Source: a virus
Reading direction: 5' to 3' (one strand)
Virus record (IMG/VR): IMGVR_UViG_3300006805_000103
Span: 1-30,973 of that record
DNA length: 30,973 nt
Shown piece by piece: positions 23,691 through 29,994 of the stretch (positions are counted from its first letter, which is position 1; each line of letters opens with the position of its first letter). The notes below the pieces were generated by a model. That model searched no databases. It saw nothing but the letters and a program-made list of their open reading frames with translations, and had not been told where the DNA came from. Position numbers and translations under genes: made by a program.

Positions 23691-26315
23691 CTAGTTGATG
23701 ATGAGTTTCAGAATGTCTTTGACTTTCGTCATGGCAGCTTGATCTCCCGAGTGCTTGGTGGAATACCTCTCCAAGTTGTCGTAGTCGAGCAACCCGATCA
23801 AAGGATTGGCGATGAGCTTGTCCAGGAACTCCTTGACCTCATCGCACAATTCAATAGCCCTCATGGTCTCTTTGGCTTCTTGGATCTCCTTTTGCGAATG
23901 GAACCGGTAATTGTCCTTGACGTTGCGCCAAACGACAATACGAAGTTGATCTTCGAAGGACAAGGATGTGAATCCAGGTACCAACGCGCACAGTTCGTTA
24001 TTGCACAACAGCATGCAATAGACTTTGCGGATCATCTCGCCTTCGTGGTAGCCCCCGCATTTGGAATGAATGTAGGCGCTTGCGCTCAACTCGTCGTACT
24101 TCATGAACTCCAGGATTTCTGGCTTCACAACGATTTCGTTGGCAATACGATCCATCAAAAATTTGCTGATGTCCATGGTGCCCTTTTTGATCTGACGGGC
24201 GTAGACCGCTTGGTTGTTGGTAACGGCTCCTTCTGAGCCCCAGAGTGCTGCAACTGTATAAGCCATAGCGGGGTTAAGAAGACCCGTTTCCTTGCGAAGT
24301 TCCTTGCTAGTCGAAACTTTCTCAATGAAGGTCGGCTCTGTGATGCGAACTGGGTCTGCTTCAGTGATCAGCATCTCAGTGTTGATGGCCTTGCTCAGAC
24401 CAACCATCAGAGCATCCATACGAACCAGACCAGCCCGCTTTACCTTCTTGATTGGTTCGGCTTTACCGTCAGCATTCTGAGCAATGTTGGATTTGCGGGT
24501 TTGCTGAGCAGATGCCAAACGATTTTGGTACTCATCCTCCTCATGAGGCAGTCGGCCAGTCAAGTTCATCAACTCAATGCCTTCTACGGAACCAAGCATT
24601 TCCAGGACGGCAGCCGTCTTATCCTTGATTCGTGGCAACTCAATCACGAAATATGAGCCGAATTGGAATGTGCCGTTGGACTCACTCGTCTTCAGCGTTT
24701 TCATGCGTCGGGTGATGACCTGTGCGTTATGGCATACCACCACAGTTGGCTGAATCAGATGAATCAAGTTGTGCGTATGGCACGGAACGTGCACTGCACC
24801 CAGACGTTTGCTCTGAATGACGTGTCGCTCACTGGTCAGACCATTGATCTTGTTGCTCATGAACGTGATCATGTTCGTCTTCAGATCAGGAACTGCAGCT
24901 TGCAGCTTTTGAACCAAAGGAACCATCACACGCTTTCGCCACCAGTTGGTTGCTGCGGTCTGTTCGCGCAATGCACCGCCACGCACGGTGTCTGTGTAGT
25001 ACCGATAGTAGATCTCTTTGGGATCTTGCAGCCAAGCCTTGGCTTTGCGTGCGGTGTTCTGCCAGGTGCTTGTCAAGCCACGAGGGATGGTCCCTGCAGC
25101 AACCATCCCATTGAGCATGCGGTTCATCACACTCAACCACTTGTTTGTCGGAAGTCTGCTGCCACTGCCGCTGTATCGCAGCAGAACTTCTAGCATGGCG
25201 AAGTCCTCAACAGAACTGAGGAACTTCTTTTCATGGATCTTGGGGATACCAGGCACATGCCAATTATCGATGCGCAGCTTGTCTGGCACAGACACGTCAG
25301 ATGAGATGGCAGCTGCATCAACGTGTTCGATGACCATTTCTTCATGTCGAACAGTCAGCTCACGGTTTTGCATGAGCTTGGCCAAGAAGTCAGACAGCAG
25401 CAGCTTCAAGGTGCTGACGGTCAGCTCACTCATGGTCAACGATTCTCGACTGGGCGTGATGCTGATGGTGTCGGGTTGTGCCATCAAAATCAGACGGCAC
25501 TTGTAGACCTGCTGCAACAAGTTGTGGGTCTTGTTGTAGACCATCTGGATTTCGTTTGTACTTTCTACTGGATAGATCACGTTGCCGTAGCGAACGTAGA
25601 TTCGATCTCGTGTCAGATGCTCAACAGGCAGTGTTGTGTGGGCCTGATCGTTGATCAACATGAAACCGTTTTCGGCCTTGGACAGGCCCAGAACCGGCAA
25701 CTGTTCCTCATTGAGCATGGCGAGGATGTCGCCGTTGAACACCACTTGGCGGACCAGGGAATTGATGCGGTAGTCGTTTGCATCGCCTTTCAGATCGATG
25801 GTGATCTGAATGCCGGACTCTTCCGTAGGGAATGCGGCAATTTTGGTGACGCTGGGCTTGCCCATCTTCTCAGCAGAGGACTTGCTCATGCTGTAGATGG
25901 TGCGAACGCCATCATGGTGGCTGACCACTTCAAAGTGATCGGTGTAGGCAAAGGGGCTTTTGCAGCCCAGGCCGAAGCCACCGGTTTGGCGGCCATCGTT
26001 CTTCTTGGTCGATGCACCGTACACGGCGTAGACAGGACCGATTTTGTCGTGGGGGATGCCACGACCGTAGTCACGAATGACCAACTTTTCCTTGTCCAGT
26101 GTGATGGTCAGCGGGCGATCGGTACGGCCGCTGTCGATGTGCGAGTCCCAGGCATTGCAAATGGTCTCACGGACCATGGCCAGAAGAGGATCCTTGTACA
26201 GCGACTGCGACAGGATTTGAAAGAATGCCGGATCATCAGAGATACCGAAACTGATGTTGTCAGAGCCGCCCAGCACAGCATGGGTGACGTGATCGGACTG
26301 AGTTGCAACTTGCAT
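23691..26315 (-). CDS. rIIA: rIIA-like GHKL ATPase (874 aa)
   Basis: ATG 26315 has AGGAA 8 bases upstream. The N-terminal GHKL (Bergerat) ATP-binding fold is unmistakable: N-box E50-TIC-N54-AW-D57, G1 D82-Y-G-R-G86, and G2 GGFGLGCKS at 112-120. The rest, over 700 residues, has no motif I can name. Size is near T4 rIIA (725 aa) but longer. rIIA and rIIB are adjacent and in the same order as in other phages, so they probably act together. In T4 loss of either causes rapid lysis and sensitivity to the lambda Rex system. Whether this phage uses them against host defence is inference. Confidence 0.9.
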   Translation of the reverse strand: MQVATQSDHVTHAVLGGSDNISFGISDDPAFFQILSQSLYKDPLLAMVRETICNAWDSHIDSGRTDRPLTITLDKEKLVIRDYGRGIPHDKIGPVYAVYGASTKKNDGRQTGGFGLGCKSPFAYTDHFEVVSHHDGVRTIYSMSKSSAEKMGKPSVTKIAAFPTEESGIQITIDLKGDANDYRINSLVRQVVFNGDILAMLNEEQLPVLGLSKAENGFMLINDQAHTTLPVEHLTRDRIYVRYGNVIYPVESTNEIQMVYNKTHNLLQQVYKCRLILMAQPDTISITPSRESLTMSELTVSTLKLLLSDFLAKLMQNRELTVRHEEMVIEHVDAAAISSDVSVPDKLRIDNWHVPGIPKIHEKKFLSSVEDFAMLEVLLRYSGSGSRLPTNKWLSVMNRMLNGMVAAGTIPRGLTSTWQNTARKAKAWLQDPKEIYYRYYTDTVRGGALREQTAATNWWRKRVMVPLVQKLQAAVPDLKTNMITFMSNKINGLTSERHVIQSKRLGAVHVPCHTHNLIHLIQPTVVVCHNAQVITRRMKTLKTSESNGTFQFGSYFVIELPRIKDKTAAVLEMLGSVEGIELMNLTGRLPHEEDEYQNRLASAQQTRKSNIAQNADGKAEPIKKVKRAGLVRMDALMVGLSKAINTEMLITEADPVRITEPTFIEKVSTSKELRKETGLLNPAMAYTVAALWGSEGAVTNNQAVYARQIKKGTMDISKFLMDRIANEIVVKPEILEFMKYDELSASAYIHSKCGGYHEGEMIRKVYCMLLCNNELCALVPGFTSLSFEDQLRIVVWRNVKDNYRFHSQKEIQEAKETMRAIELCDEVKEFLDKLIANPLIGLLDYDNLERYSTKHSGDQAAMTKVKDILKLIIN

Positions 26316-26329
26316 GATTGTTCCTGAAT

Positions 26330-26368
26330 GAAAATGAAATCGCCCCAACATCTTTCGATGAAGGGGCG
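26330..26368 (-). terminator. Probable intrinsic terminator upstream of rIIA
   Basis: On the - strand, CGCCCC, a 2x2 mismatch, CATC, GAAA loop, GATG, mismatch, GGGGCG, then ATTTCATTTTC. The broken U-tract makes it weaker than the others. It lies between the 85-residue gene and rIIA. Confidence 0.65.
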
Positions 26369-26385
26369 TTACCCACAAAACGAGT

Positions 26386-26643
26386 TCAGGGTAGATGTTG
26401 GTCGGCTGGGAAGATGAAGCAATGCGCAGATCCTGGCCATGGGGAGTATTTGTCAGGCACTTCCAGAAATCCGCAGATCGGAGCAGGTACTTTAGGCATC
26501 TCATCTGCTTTCACAACCACAAGGCCATTGATGGCACAGGCCATGTAGAAGTCTGCGATGTTGCCATTTATCGGCTCCGACATCATGAGCCTGTACGCAG
26601 GCTCGATTGCCAATCGTGCAGCGTTGTACTGATCAATGTTCAT
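26386..26643 (-). CDS. Small unknown protein (85 aa)
   Basis: ATG 26643 has AAAGGA 7 bases upstream and overlaps the previous stop by ATGA. It contains IADFYMACAINGLVVVK, an A/M-rich helix followed by NGL, which resembles WNGLFLMGLAMNGLDLIP in the gene just upstream. The C-terminal half has ICGFLEVPDKYSPWPG and ends Pro/Trp/His-rich. The two may be diverged tandem copies. The function is unknown. A probable terminator follows, before rIIA. Confidence 0.7.
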   Translation of the reverse strand: MNIDQYNAARLAIEPAYRLMMSEPINGNIADFYMACAINGLVVVKADEMPKVPAPICGFLEVPDKYSPWPGSAHCFIFPADQHLP

Positions 26644-26960
26644 GGCGAATCCTTTCGTGTGAATGCATCGATCTCGACGACCCAACTCAAGTCCCAATCC
26701 TTGCACTCTCCTTTTGGTTCTGGGGCGGCACGCCAGTACGGTTGCGGAGTGATGTCGAATGAAAACGGAATCAGATCTAAACCATTCATGGCAAGTCCCA
26801 TGAGGAACAAGCCATTCCAGGTTGCATCGTTTTCTTGCTTCCCAGCAAAGTCGTATGCTTGATTCAGCTTTTTTCGATAGACTTTCTGCAGCTCGACCAA
26901 CGCAACAAGCTCGTTGACTTGCTGGTCGTATGTGGTTTGCTTAGCCTGGGACATGCTCAT
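26640..26960 (-). CDS. Small unknown protein (106 aa)
   Basis: Start chosen at ATG 26960, overlapping the thyX stop region by 20 bases; ATG 26954 is also possible, and neither has a strong Shine-Dalgarno, so translation is probably coupled to thyX. Features are a helical N-terminus (VNELVALVELQKVYRKKL), the central WNGLFLMGLAMNGLDLIPFS and the acidic/Trp end CKDWDLSWVVEID. The central pattern resembles that of the 85-residue protein downstream. I do not recognise the family. Confidence 0.65.
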   Translation of the reverse strand: MSMSQAKQTTYDQQVNELVALVELQKVYRKKLNQAYDFAGKQENDATWNGLFLMGLAMNGLDLIPFSFDITPQPYWRAAPEPKGECKDWDLSWVVEIDAFTRKDSP

Positions 26961-27843
26961 TTGGCAACATCTTGCGATACTGCTTCCACCCAACAAAGTT
27001 GCCATGCAAACTTTGTTCCAACCAGCCATCGTCGTTGTCACCCTCATTGCGGAAGGTGTCGGGTTGTGCTTGATGCTCCGCAGGCGTGGCATGCAATGGT
27101 TGGGAGCCCACCAACTTGCCGTACAGCTCCAGATCTTTTTCAATGGGCTGTACTGAGCCACCGAATGCTCTGTAGCTTGTGCGTGCACATCTGGCCACAG
27201 AGATCTTGATCAATAAAGCATCCAACTCATGCTTGCTGGGCAATTGGCCATCATTTTTCAGATAACCACGAGCGATGGTGTAGTCGTCTTCCTGAATGAA
27301 TGGCAGATGCCAATCATCCGGTCCCAACAATTTTGGTGTGCTGTTGTCTCGTGCAGCCTTCATACGAACTACCAAGTCACGAATGGTTGGGTCAGCAGCT
27401 TCATGAATTCGCAGAGCAAAAAGGTTGTTGAATTCTGTGCCCGTGATCACGACATCGATGTATGTGTATGGTTCAAGCACGCGATTCACAACTTGCTTAT
27501 GCAAACCGAGGTCTGCCATGACTTGTGCGTTTTTGGCCGCACAAATGGCTGCAATCTTCCACTCCATCTCTGCACGTTTCAGCTGATCTCCTTCAAAAAG
27601 GGCACCAGCTTGCATACCCCCTTGGTTGGCGCCAAACTCCAATGGTCCCCAAGGGTTGGATTCAACTTGATCGATGATCGCTTGACTGGGCCGAGCACGA
27701 GAACTGCCGGCACACTTGCTCAGACTACGGTGAGTCATGAGTTCAGAATGAATGCCTCGCCAGTATCGAGCTTTGAAGGTGGTGATGCGTTTGCCGGATG
27801 TGCTGATGCTGTCGGCTACGACTTCGACTTGTGCGTGGTGCAT
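26941..27843 (-). CDS. thyX: Flavin-dependent thymidylate synthase ThyX (300 aa)
   Basis: Makes dTMP from dUMP using FAD and methylenetetrahydrofolate, supplying thymidine nucleotides for phage DNA. The ThyX signature RHR-x7-S appears as T37-H38-R39-x7-S47 (THRSLSKCAGSSRA); the first Arg is replaced by Thr, a variant I recall in other phage enzymes. Later, EFNNLFALRIHEAADPTIR is the conserved substrate-binding segment, with the N...R.H pattern. Length is somewhat above the usual 220-250 residues. ATG 27843 has AAGGAG 7 bases upstream; the longer frame to 28023 is ignored because it overlaps the membrane protein gene. The dCTP deaminase at 29176-29685 should feed the same pathway (dCTP to dUTP). 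Confidence 0.88.
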   Translation of the reverse strand: MHHAQVEVVADSISTSGKRITTFKARYWRGIHSELMTHRSLSKCAGSSRARPSQAIIDQVESNPWGPLEFGANQGGMQAGALFEGDQLKRAEMEWKIAAICAAKNAQVMADLGLHKQVVNRVLEPYTYIDVVITGTEFNNLFALRIHEAADPTIRDLVVRMKAARDNSTPKLLGPDDWHLPFIQEDDYTIARGYLKNDGQLPSKHELDALLIKISVARCARTSYRAFGGSVQPIEKDLELYGKLVGSQPLHATPAEHQAQPDTFRNEGDNDDGWLEQSLHGNFVGWKQYRKMLPNEHVPG

Positions 27844-28079
27844 GTTTGCTCCTTCGTATCGGGTTGATTGGATGTGATCGTCACTGCCTTTGCTGTCAGA
27901 TAGGCCAGTGAGATCCACTTGGCCACATTCAACAGGAAATAAGTGAGTAGTCCGACACCAAGTCCAACAAAGAATCCACCACTGATCATTGCAATGATGG
28001 CTGCAATGACAACGATGATCCAACGAAGGAACAGGGCGGCGACAACTACAGCGACCACCAGGAAGATGAAAATTTCCAT
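27816..28079 (-). CDS. Small membrane protein (87 aa)
   Basis: ATG 28079 has AAAGG 6 bases upstream. Residues 1 to about 55 are almost wholly hydrophobic, probably two or three closely spaced transmembrane segments: IFIFLVVAVVVAALF, then RWIIVVIAAIIAMI, then a Gly-rich GGFFVGLGVGLLTYFL. The C-terminal 30 residues are polar (ending TTHKSKS). It overlaps the thyX start by 28 bases. No holin or other family is recognisable from sequence alone; the position in the early/middle block argues against a lysis role and for a host-membrane modifier, which is inference. Confidence 0.75.
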   Translation of the reverse strand: MEIFIFLVVAVVVAALFLRWIIVVIAAIIAMISGGFFVGLGVGLLTYFLLNVAKWISLAYLTAKAVTITSNQPDTKEQTCTTHKSKS

Positions 28080-28100
28080 AGGTGCCTTTCGGTTGAAATT

Positions 28101-28153
28101 AAAAGAGCCCCAGCAAAGCAACACTCAGGCTAGAGAGTTGCCTTGTGGGGCTC
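28101..28153 (-). terminator. Long-stem intrinsic terminator after the tRNA-like cluster
   Basis: On the - strand, GAGCCCCACAAGGCAAC pairs with GTTGCTTTGCTGGGGCTC (one bulge, one G-U), followed by TTTTAATTTC. It would end transcripts of the tRNA-like region before the membrane protein gene. Confidence 0.8.
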
Positions 28154-28160
28154 AGTACAT

Positions 28161-28188
28161 GGCAAGTCACCGTTGCACTAGACTTGCC
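28161..28188 (-). repeat. 8-bp hairpin next to the tRNA-like 3' end
   Basis: GGCAAGTC (28161-28168) pairs with GACTTGCC (28181-28188) around a 12-base loop. It follows the ACCA end at 28194-28197 on the - strand and may be a processing or structural element. Confidence 0.5.
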
Positions 28189-28193
28189 GTGCT

Positions 28194-28236
28194 TGGTGGA
28201 CACCGGCAGGATTCGAACCTGCGATAGACCAACTCA
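28194..28236 (-). other. tRNA 3'-half-like element (T arm plus ACCA)
   Basis: On the - strand, T stem GCAGG, loop TTCGAAT, CCTGC, then CGGTGTCC and ACCA: a near-perfect tRNA T arm and encoded 3' end. No 5' acceptor strand (GGACACCG-like) or normal D and anticodon arms are found at the expected distance upstream, so a standard cloverleaf cannot be completed. Confidence 0.5.
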
Positions 28237-28314
28237 ATGAACAAGCACATCAAATCAAGGCCAGCCGTGGGGGAGGCAGGCCAGGTGACATGATGCGGTG
28301 CTGATTGAGCCAGT

Positions 28315-28345
28315 GTCTCTACCATCTGAGACCATCGGGCCCATT
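28315..28345 (-). other. tRNA D-arm-like element
   Basis: On the - strand, GATG, then GTCTC, loop AGATGGTA and GAGAC resemble a tRNA D arm. The following bases do not form a standard anticodon arm. It may be the 5' half of a decayed or interrupted tRNA whose 3' half is at 28194-28236. Confidence 0.35.
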
Positions 28346-28350
28346 GTGGG

Positions 28351-28435
28351 TGTCGGTACCGGACGTTACGTCATCCAGATCTCAGCATTGTTCCACCGTC
28401 GTGGTGCTGTGCTCTTACGTTTAAGCTATACCGAC
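28351..28435 (-). ncRNA. tRNA-like cloverleaf with enlarged anticodon loop
   Basis: On the - strand a full cloverleaf pairs: acceptor GTCGGTA/TACCGAC (7 bp, perfect), D stem GCTT/GAGC, anticodon stem CAGCA/TGCTG, T stem CTGGA/TCCGG, with A at position 73. The anticodon loop is 17 bases, not 7, and contains its own CCAC-GACG-GTGG hairpin. The T loop is about 10 bases and lacks TTCRA. It is therefore not a normal decoding tRNA. CCA is not encoded. It could be a tRNA mimic, a decayed tRNA or coincidence. Confidence 0.45.
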
Positions 28436-28451
28436 ATTGGTTTGATCTTTT

Positions 28452-28531
28452 GGGCATTGTAGGTGGGGCTCGAACCCACAAGAGGTCCCTTGTAACAGGG
28501 TCCCACGTCTACCAATTCCGTCACTACGCCC
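28452..28531 (-). tRNA. tRNA-like gene with irregular acceptor and anticodon stems
   Basis: On the - strand the 5' part (GTAGTGACGGAATTGGTAGACGT) is a typical leucine-like D region, and the T arm GTGGG-TTCGAGC-CCCAC is canonical. The acceptor GGGCGTAG pairs with CTAC...GCCC only if AAT is bulged on the 3' side. The anticodon stem pairs as GGACCC/GGGACC with an A-A mismatch around an 8-base loop TGTTACAA, so the anticodon cannot be assigned safely (TAC or GTT are possible). The variable loop is short, unlike leucine tRNAs. Confidence 0.5.
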
Positions 28532-28584
28532 AAGGCCGGTGATCAACCAGCCCACCTTGCAGGGATTGCAGCCCCTGCCGGGGT

Positions 28585-29127
28585 TTATTGGCGAGCGAAC
28601 TTCTCGCCCATGATCTCGACTTGATCAGGCAACGGCTGGCTGAAGTCCACCTCAATGTCGGCCGATGCATGCAGCAGCTTGACAATGGCCTTGCTGTCCT
28701 TGACCTGGTCCCAGTAGGCCGTGAACAGCAGCTTGTTGCTGTGGTTCAAGCGAATGGCATCGACACACATCCAACCAGGGGTGTAGTCCGTGGTGGGCGT
28801 TTCAGGCGACATGGCGAAGACGTAGCCGGCGTTCTGCAGCAGGTTGGCCACATGGAAGCGGCCAAAGATGTTCACGCCACGCAGGTCGATGATCTCGATG
28901 TCAGACAGGTCAGGCATGCTGCTTTCAGCAACGAATGCATCGACAGCTTCGATGAGGGCCTTGCCGAAGTTGCCCAGGGCTTCTTGGCTGGCCGTGGACC
29001 CGGTGTCTGCAGCTGGGGTTTCGACTTCAGCGGTCTCTTGTTGCACAGCCTTGGGCTTCGGGCCAGGCTTGCGACGAACGGTCTTGGTGGCCACTGGTGC
29101 AGCCTTCTTGGTGTAGGTACGGGGCAT
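28585..29127 (-). CDS. Unknown protein with AT-hook-like basic N-terminus (180 aa)
   Basis: ATG 29127 has AGGAG 7 bases upstream. Residues 1-27 are Lys/Arg/Pro-rich with VRRKPGPKPK, which resembles an AT hook (RGRP-type minor-groove binder) though it lacks the exact GRP core. A Thr/Ala/Glu linker follows to about 50, then an ordered domain with IEIIDLRGVNIFGRFHVANLL and YTPGWMCVDAIRLN. The fold is unknown. The layout, a basic DNA-binding tail plus a globular domain, suggests nucleic-acid binding; this is inference. It is the last gene before the roughly 500-base tRNA-like region. Confidence 0.72.
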   Translation of the reverse strand: MPRTYTKKAAPVATKTVRRKPGPKPKAVQQETAEVETPAADTGSTASQEALGNFGKALIEAVDAFVAESSMPDLSDIEIIDLRGVNIFGRFHVANLLQNAGYVFAMSPETPTTDYTPGWMCVDAIRLNHSNKLLFTAYWDQVKDSKAIVKLLHASADIEVDFSQPLPDQVEIMGEKFARQ

Positions 29128-29175
29128 GTGTGCTCCTGTTGGGTTGAGGGTGCTTTCCACAAAACAAGATTGCGG

Positions 29176-29685
29176 TTAGCGAGCAGGGACTGGTTTGTCC
29201 TCTTGGTTCTGGTACTTGCCTTCATAGGCTTTCGCAACGGAGATGCGGTGGAAGAGAACTTGAGCGATACCGGTTCCGGCCGGGATGAGCAAGTCATCCT
29301 CACCGTGGTACACCAACTCAAGTGTCAGGAATCCCTTCCACCCAGATTCGATCACGGTGTTGAACACCGAGAGACCACGACGAGCCCAAGTGGATTTGTC
29401 GTGGACCACGCCAACCAGACAGGGGGGCATGTCGAATTCTTCAATGGCTGATGCCAGTGTGAAACGACCGTTGGTCATCTCAACATTGCCATGTTCATCA
29501 GTCACTTTGACAACACGCACACGAGCATGGCCATTGAAGTGAGTAGTGAACTGGATCTGTTGTTTCAGACGTAGGTCATAACCAGCTTCAGTCAGGCCGT
29601 GCGAAGACAAAGAGCCCTTGACCTTCTCGCTCAACATGCCTTTGATGGGGCTGAGTGCGAGTAGATCAGAATCGTTGACGATCAT
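29176..29685 (-). CDS. dcd: dCTP deaminase (169 aa)
   Basis: Converts dCTP to dUTP (or dUMP in bifunctional forms), feeding thymidylate synthesis by ThyX. Family marks are HGLTEAGYDLRL near the N-terminus, STWARRG at 98-104 (nucleotide binding), GWKGFLTLE with the probable catalytic E123, and IPAGTGIAQVLFHRI at the end of the core. The length is a little below E. coli Dcd (193 aa). ATG 29685 has AAAGGG 6 bases upstream; the frame continues to 29715 but overlaps the previous gene. Whether it is mono- or bifunctional cannot be told from sequence. Confidence 0.88.
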   Translation of the reverse strand: MIVNDSDLLALSPIKGMLSEKVKGSLSSHGLTEAGYDLRLKQQIQFTTHFNGHARVRVVKVTDEHGNVEMTNGRFTLASAIEEFDMPPCLVGVVHDKSTWARRGLSVFNTVIESGWKGFLTLELVYHGEDDLLIPAGTGIAQVLFHRISVAKAYEGKYQNQEDKPVPAR

Positions 29686-29695
29686 GGCAGCCCTT

Positions 29696-29986
29696 TCAGT
29701 TGGCAGACCAGCCATTGCTGCGCTTCATGCGACGTTCACGCTTGGCCGCTGCAGCTTGCTGGATCTTCTCTTGCTCAGGCAAGCTCAGCTTGCTGTTGGA
29801 GCCGATGCGACGAGCAGGCGTGACTTCTGCCACGATGCTTTGCAGAACCTCGCTCAAGATCTTCTTGCGAGACTTGCGGACAGGCTGCACATCTGCAGGA
29901 GGATTTTTTTCCTTGGCTGCAGACTTGCCAGTGATCATGGCAGATGCGGCGGACAAGCCGGCTTTGACGCGATTGACGATGCTCAT
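29696..29986 (-). CDS. Small basic protein (96 aa)
   Basis: ATG 29986 has AGGAA 7 bases upstream and begins 8 bases after the metallopeptidase/VWA stop. The first 20 residues are an amphipathic helix (VNRVKAGLSAASAMITG). The middle has PVRKSRKKILSEVLQSIV. The end is strongly basic (AAAAKRERRMKRSNG). It is probably nucleic-acid or membrane binding by charge, but no family is recognised. Confidence 0.72.
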   Translation of the reverse strand: MSIVNRVKAGLSAASAMITGKSAAKEKNPPADVQPVRKSRKKILSEVLQSIVAEVTPARRIGSNSKLSLPEQEKIQQAAAAKRERRMKRSNGWSAN

Positions 29987-29994
29987 GGGGATTC

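Noticed and set aside
22561-26327. Long + strand frames opposite rIIB and rIIA (377 and 334 codons)
   Set aside because: Lie wholly opposite genes with recognised motifs and good ribosome binding sites; no motifs of their own.
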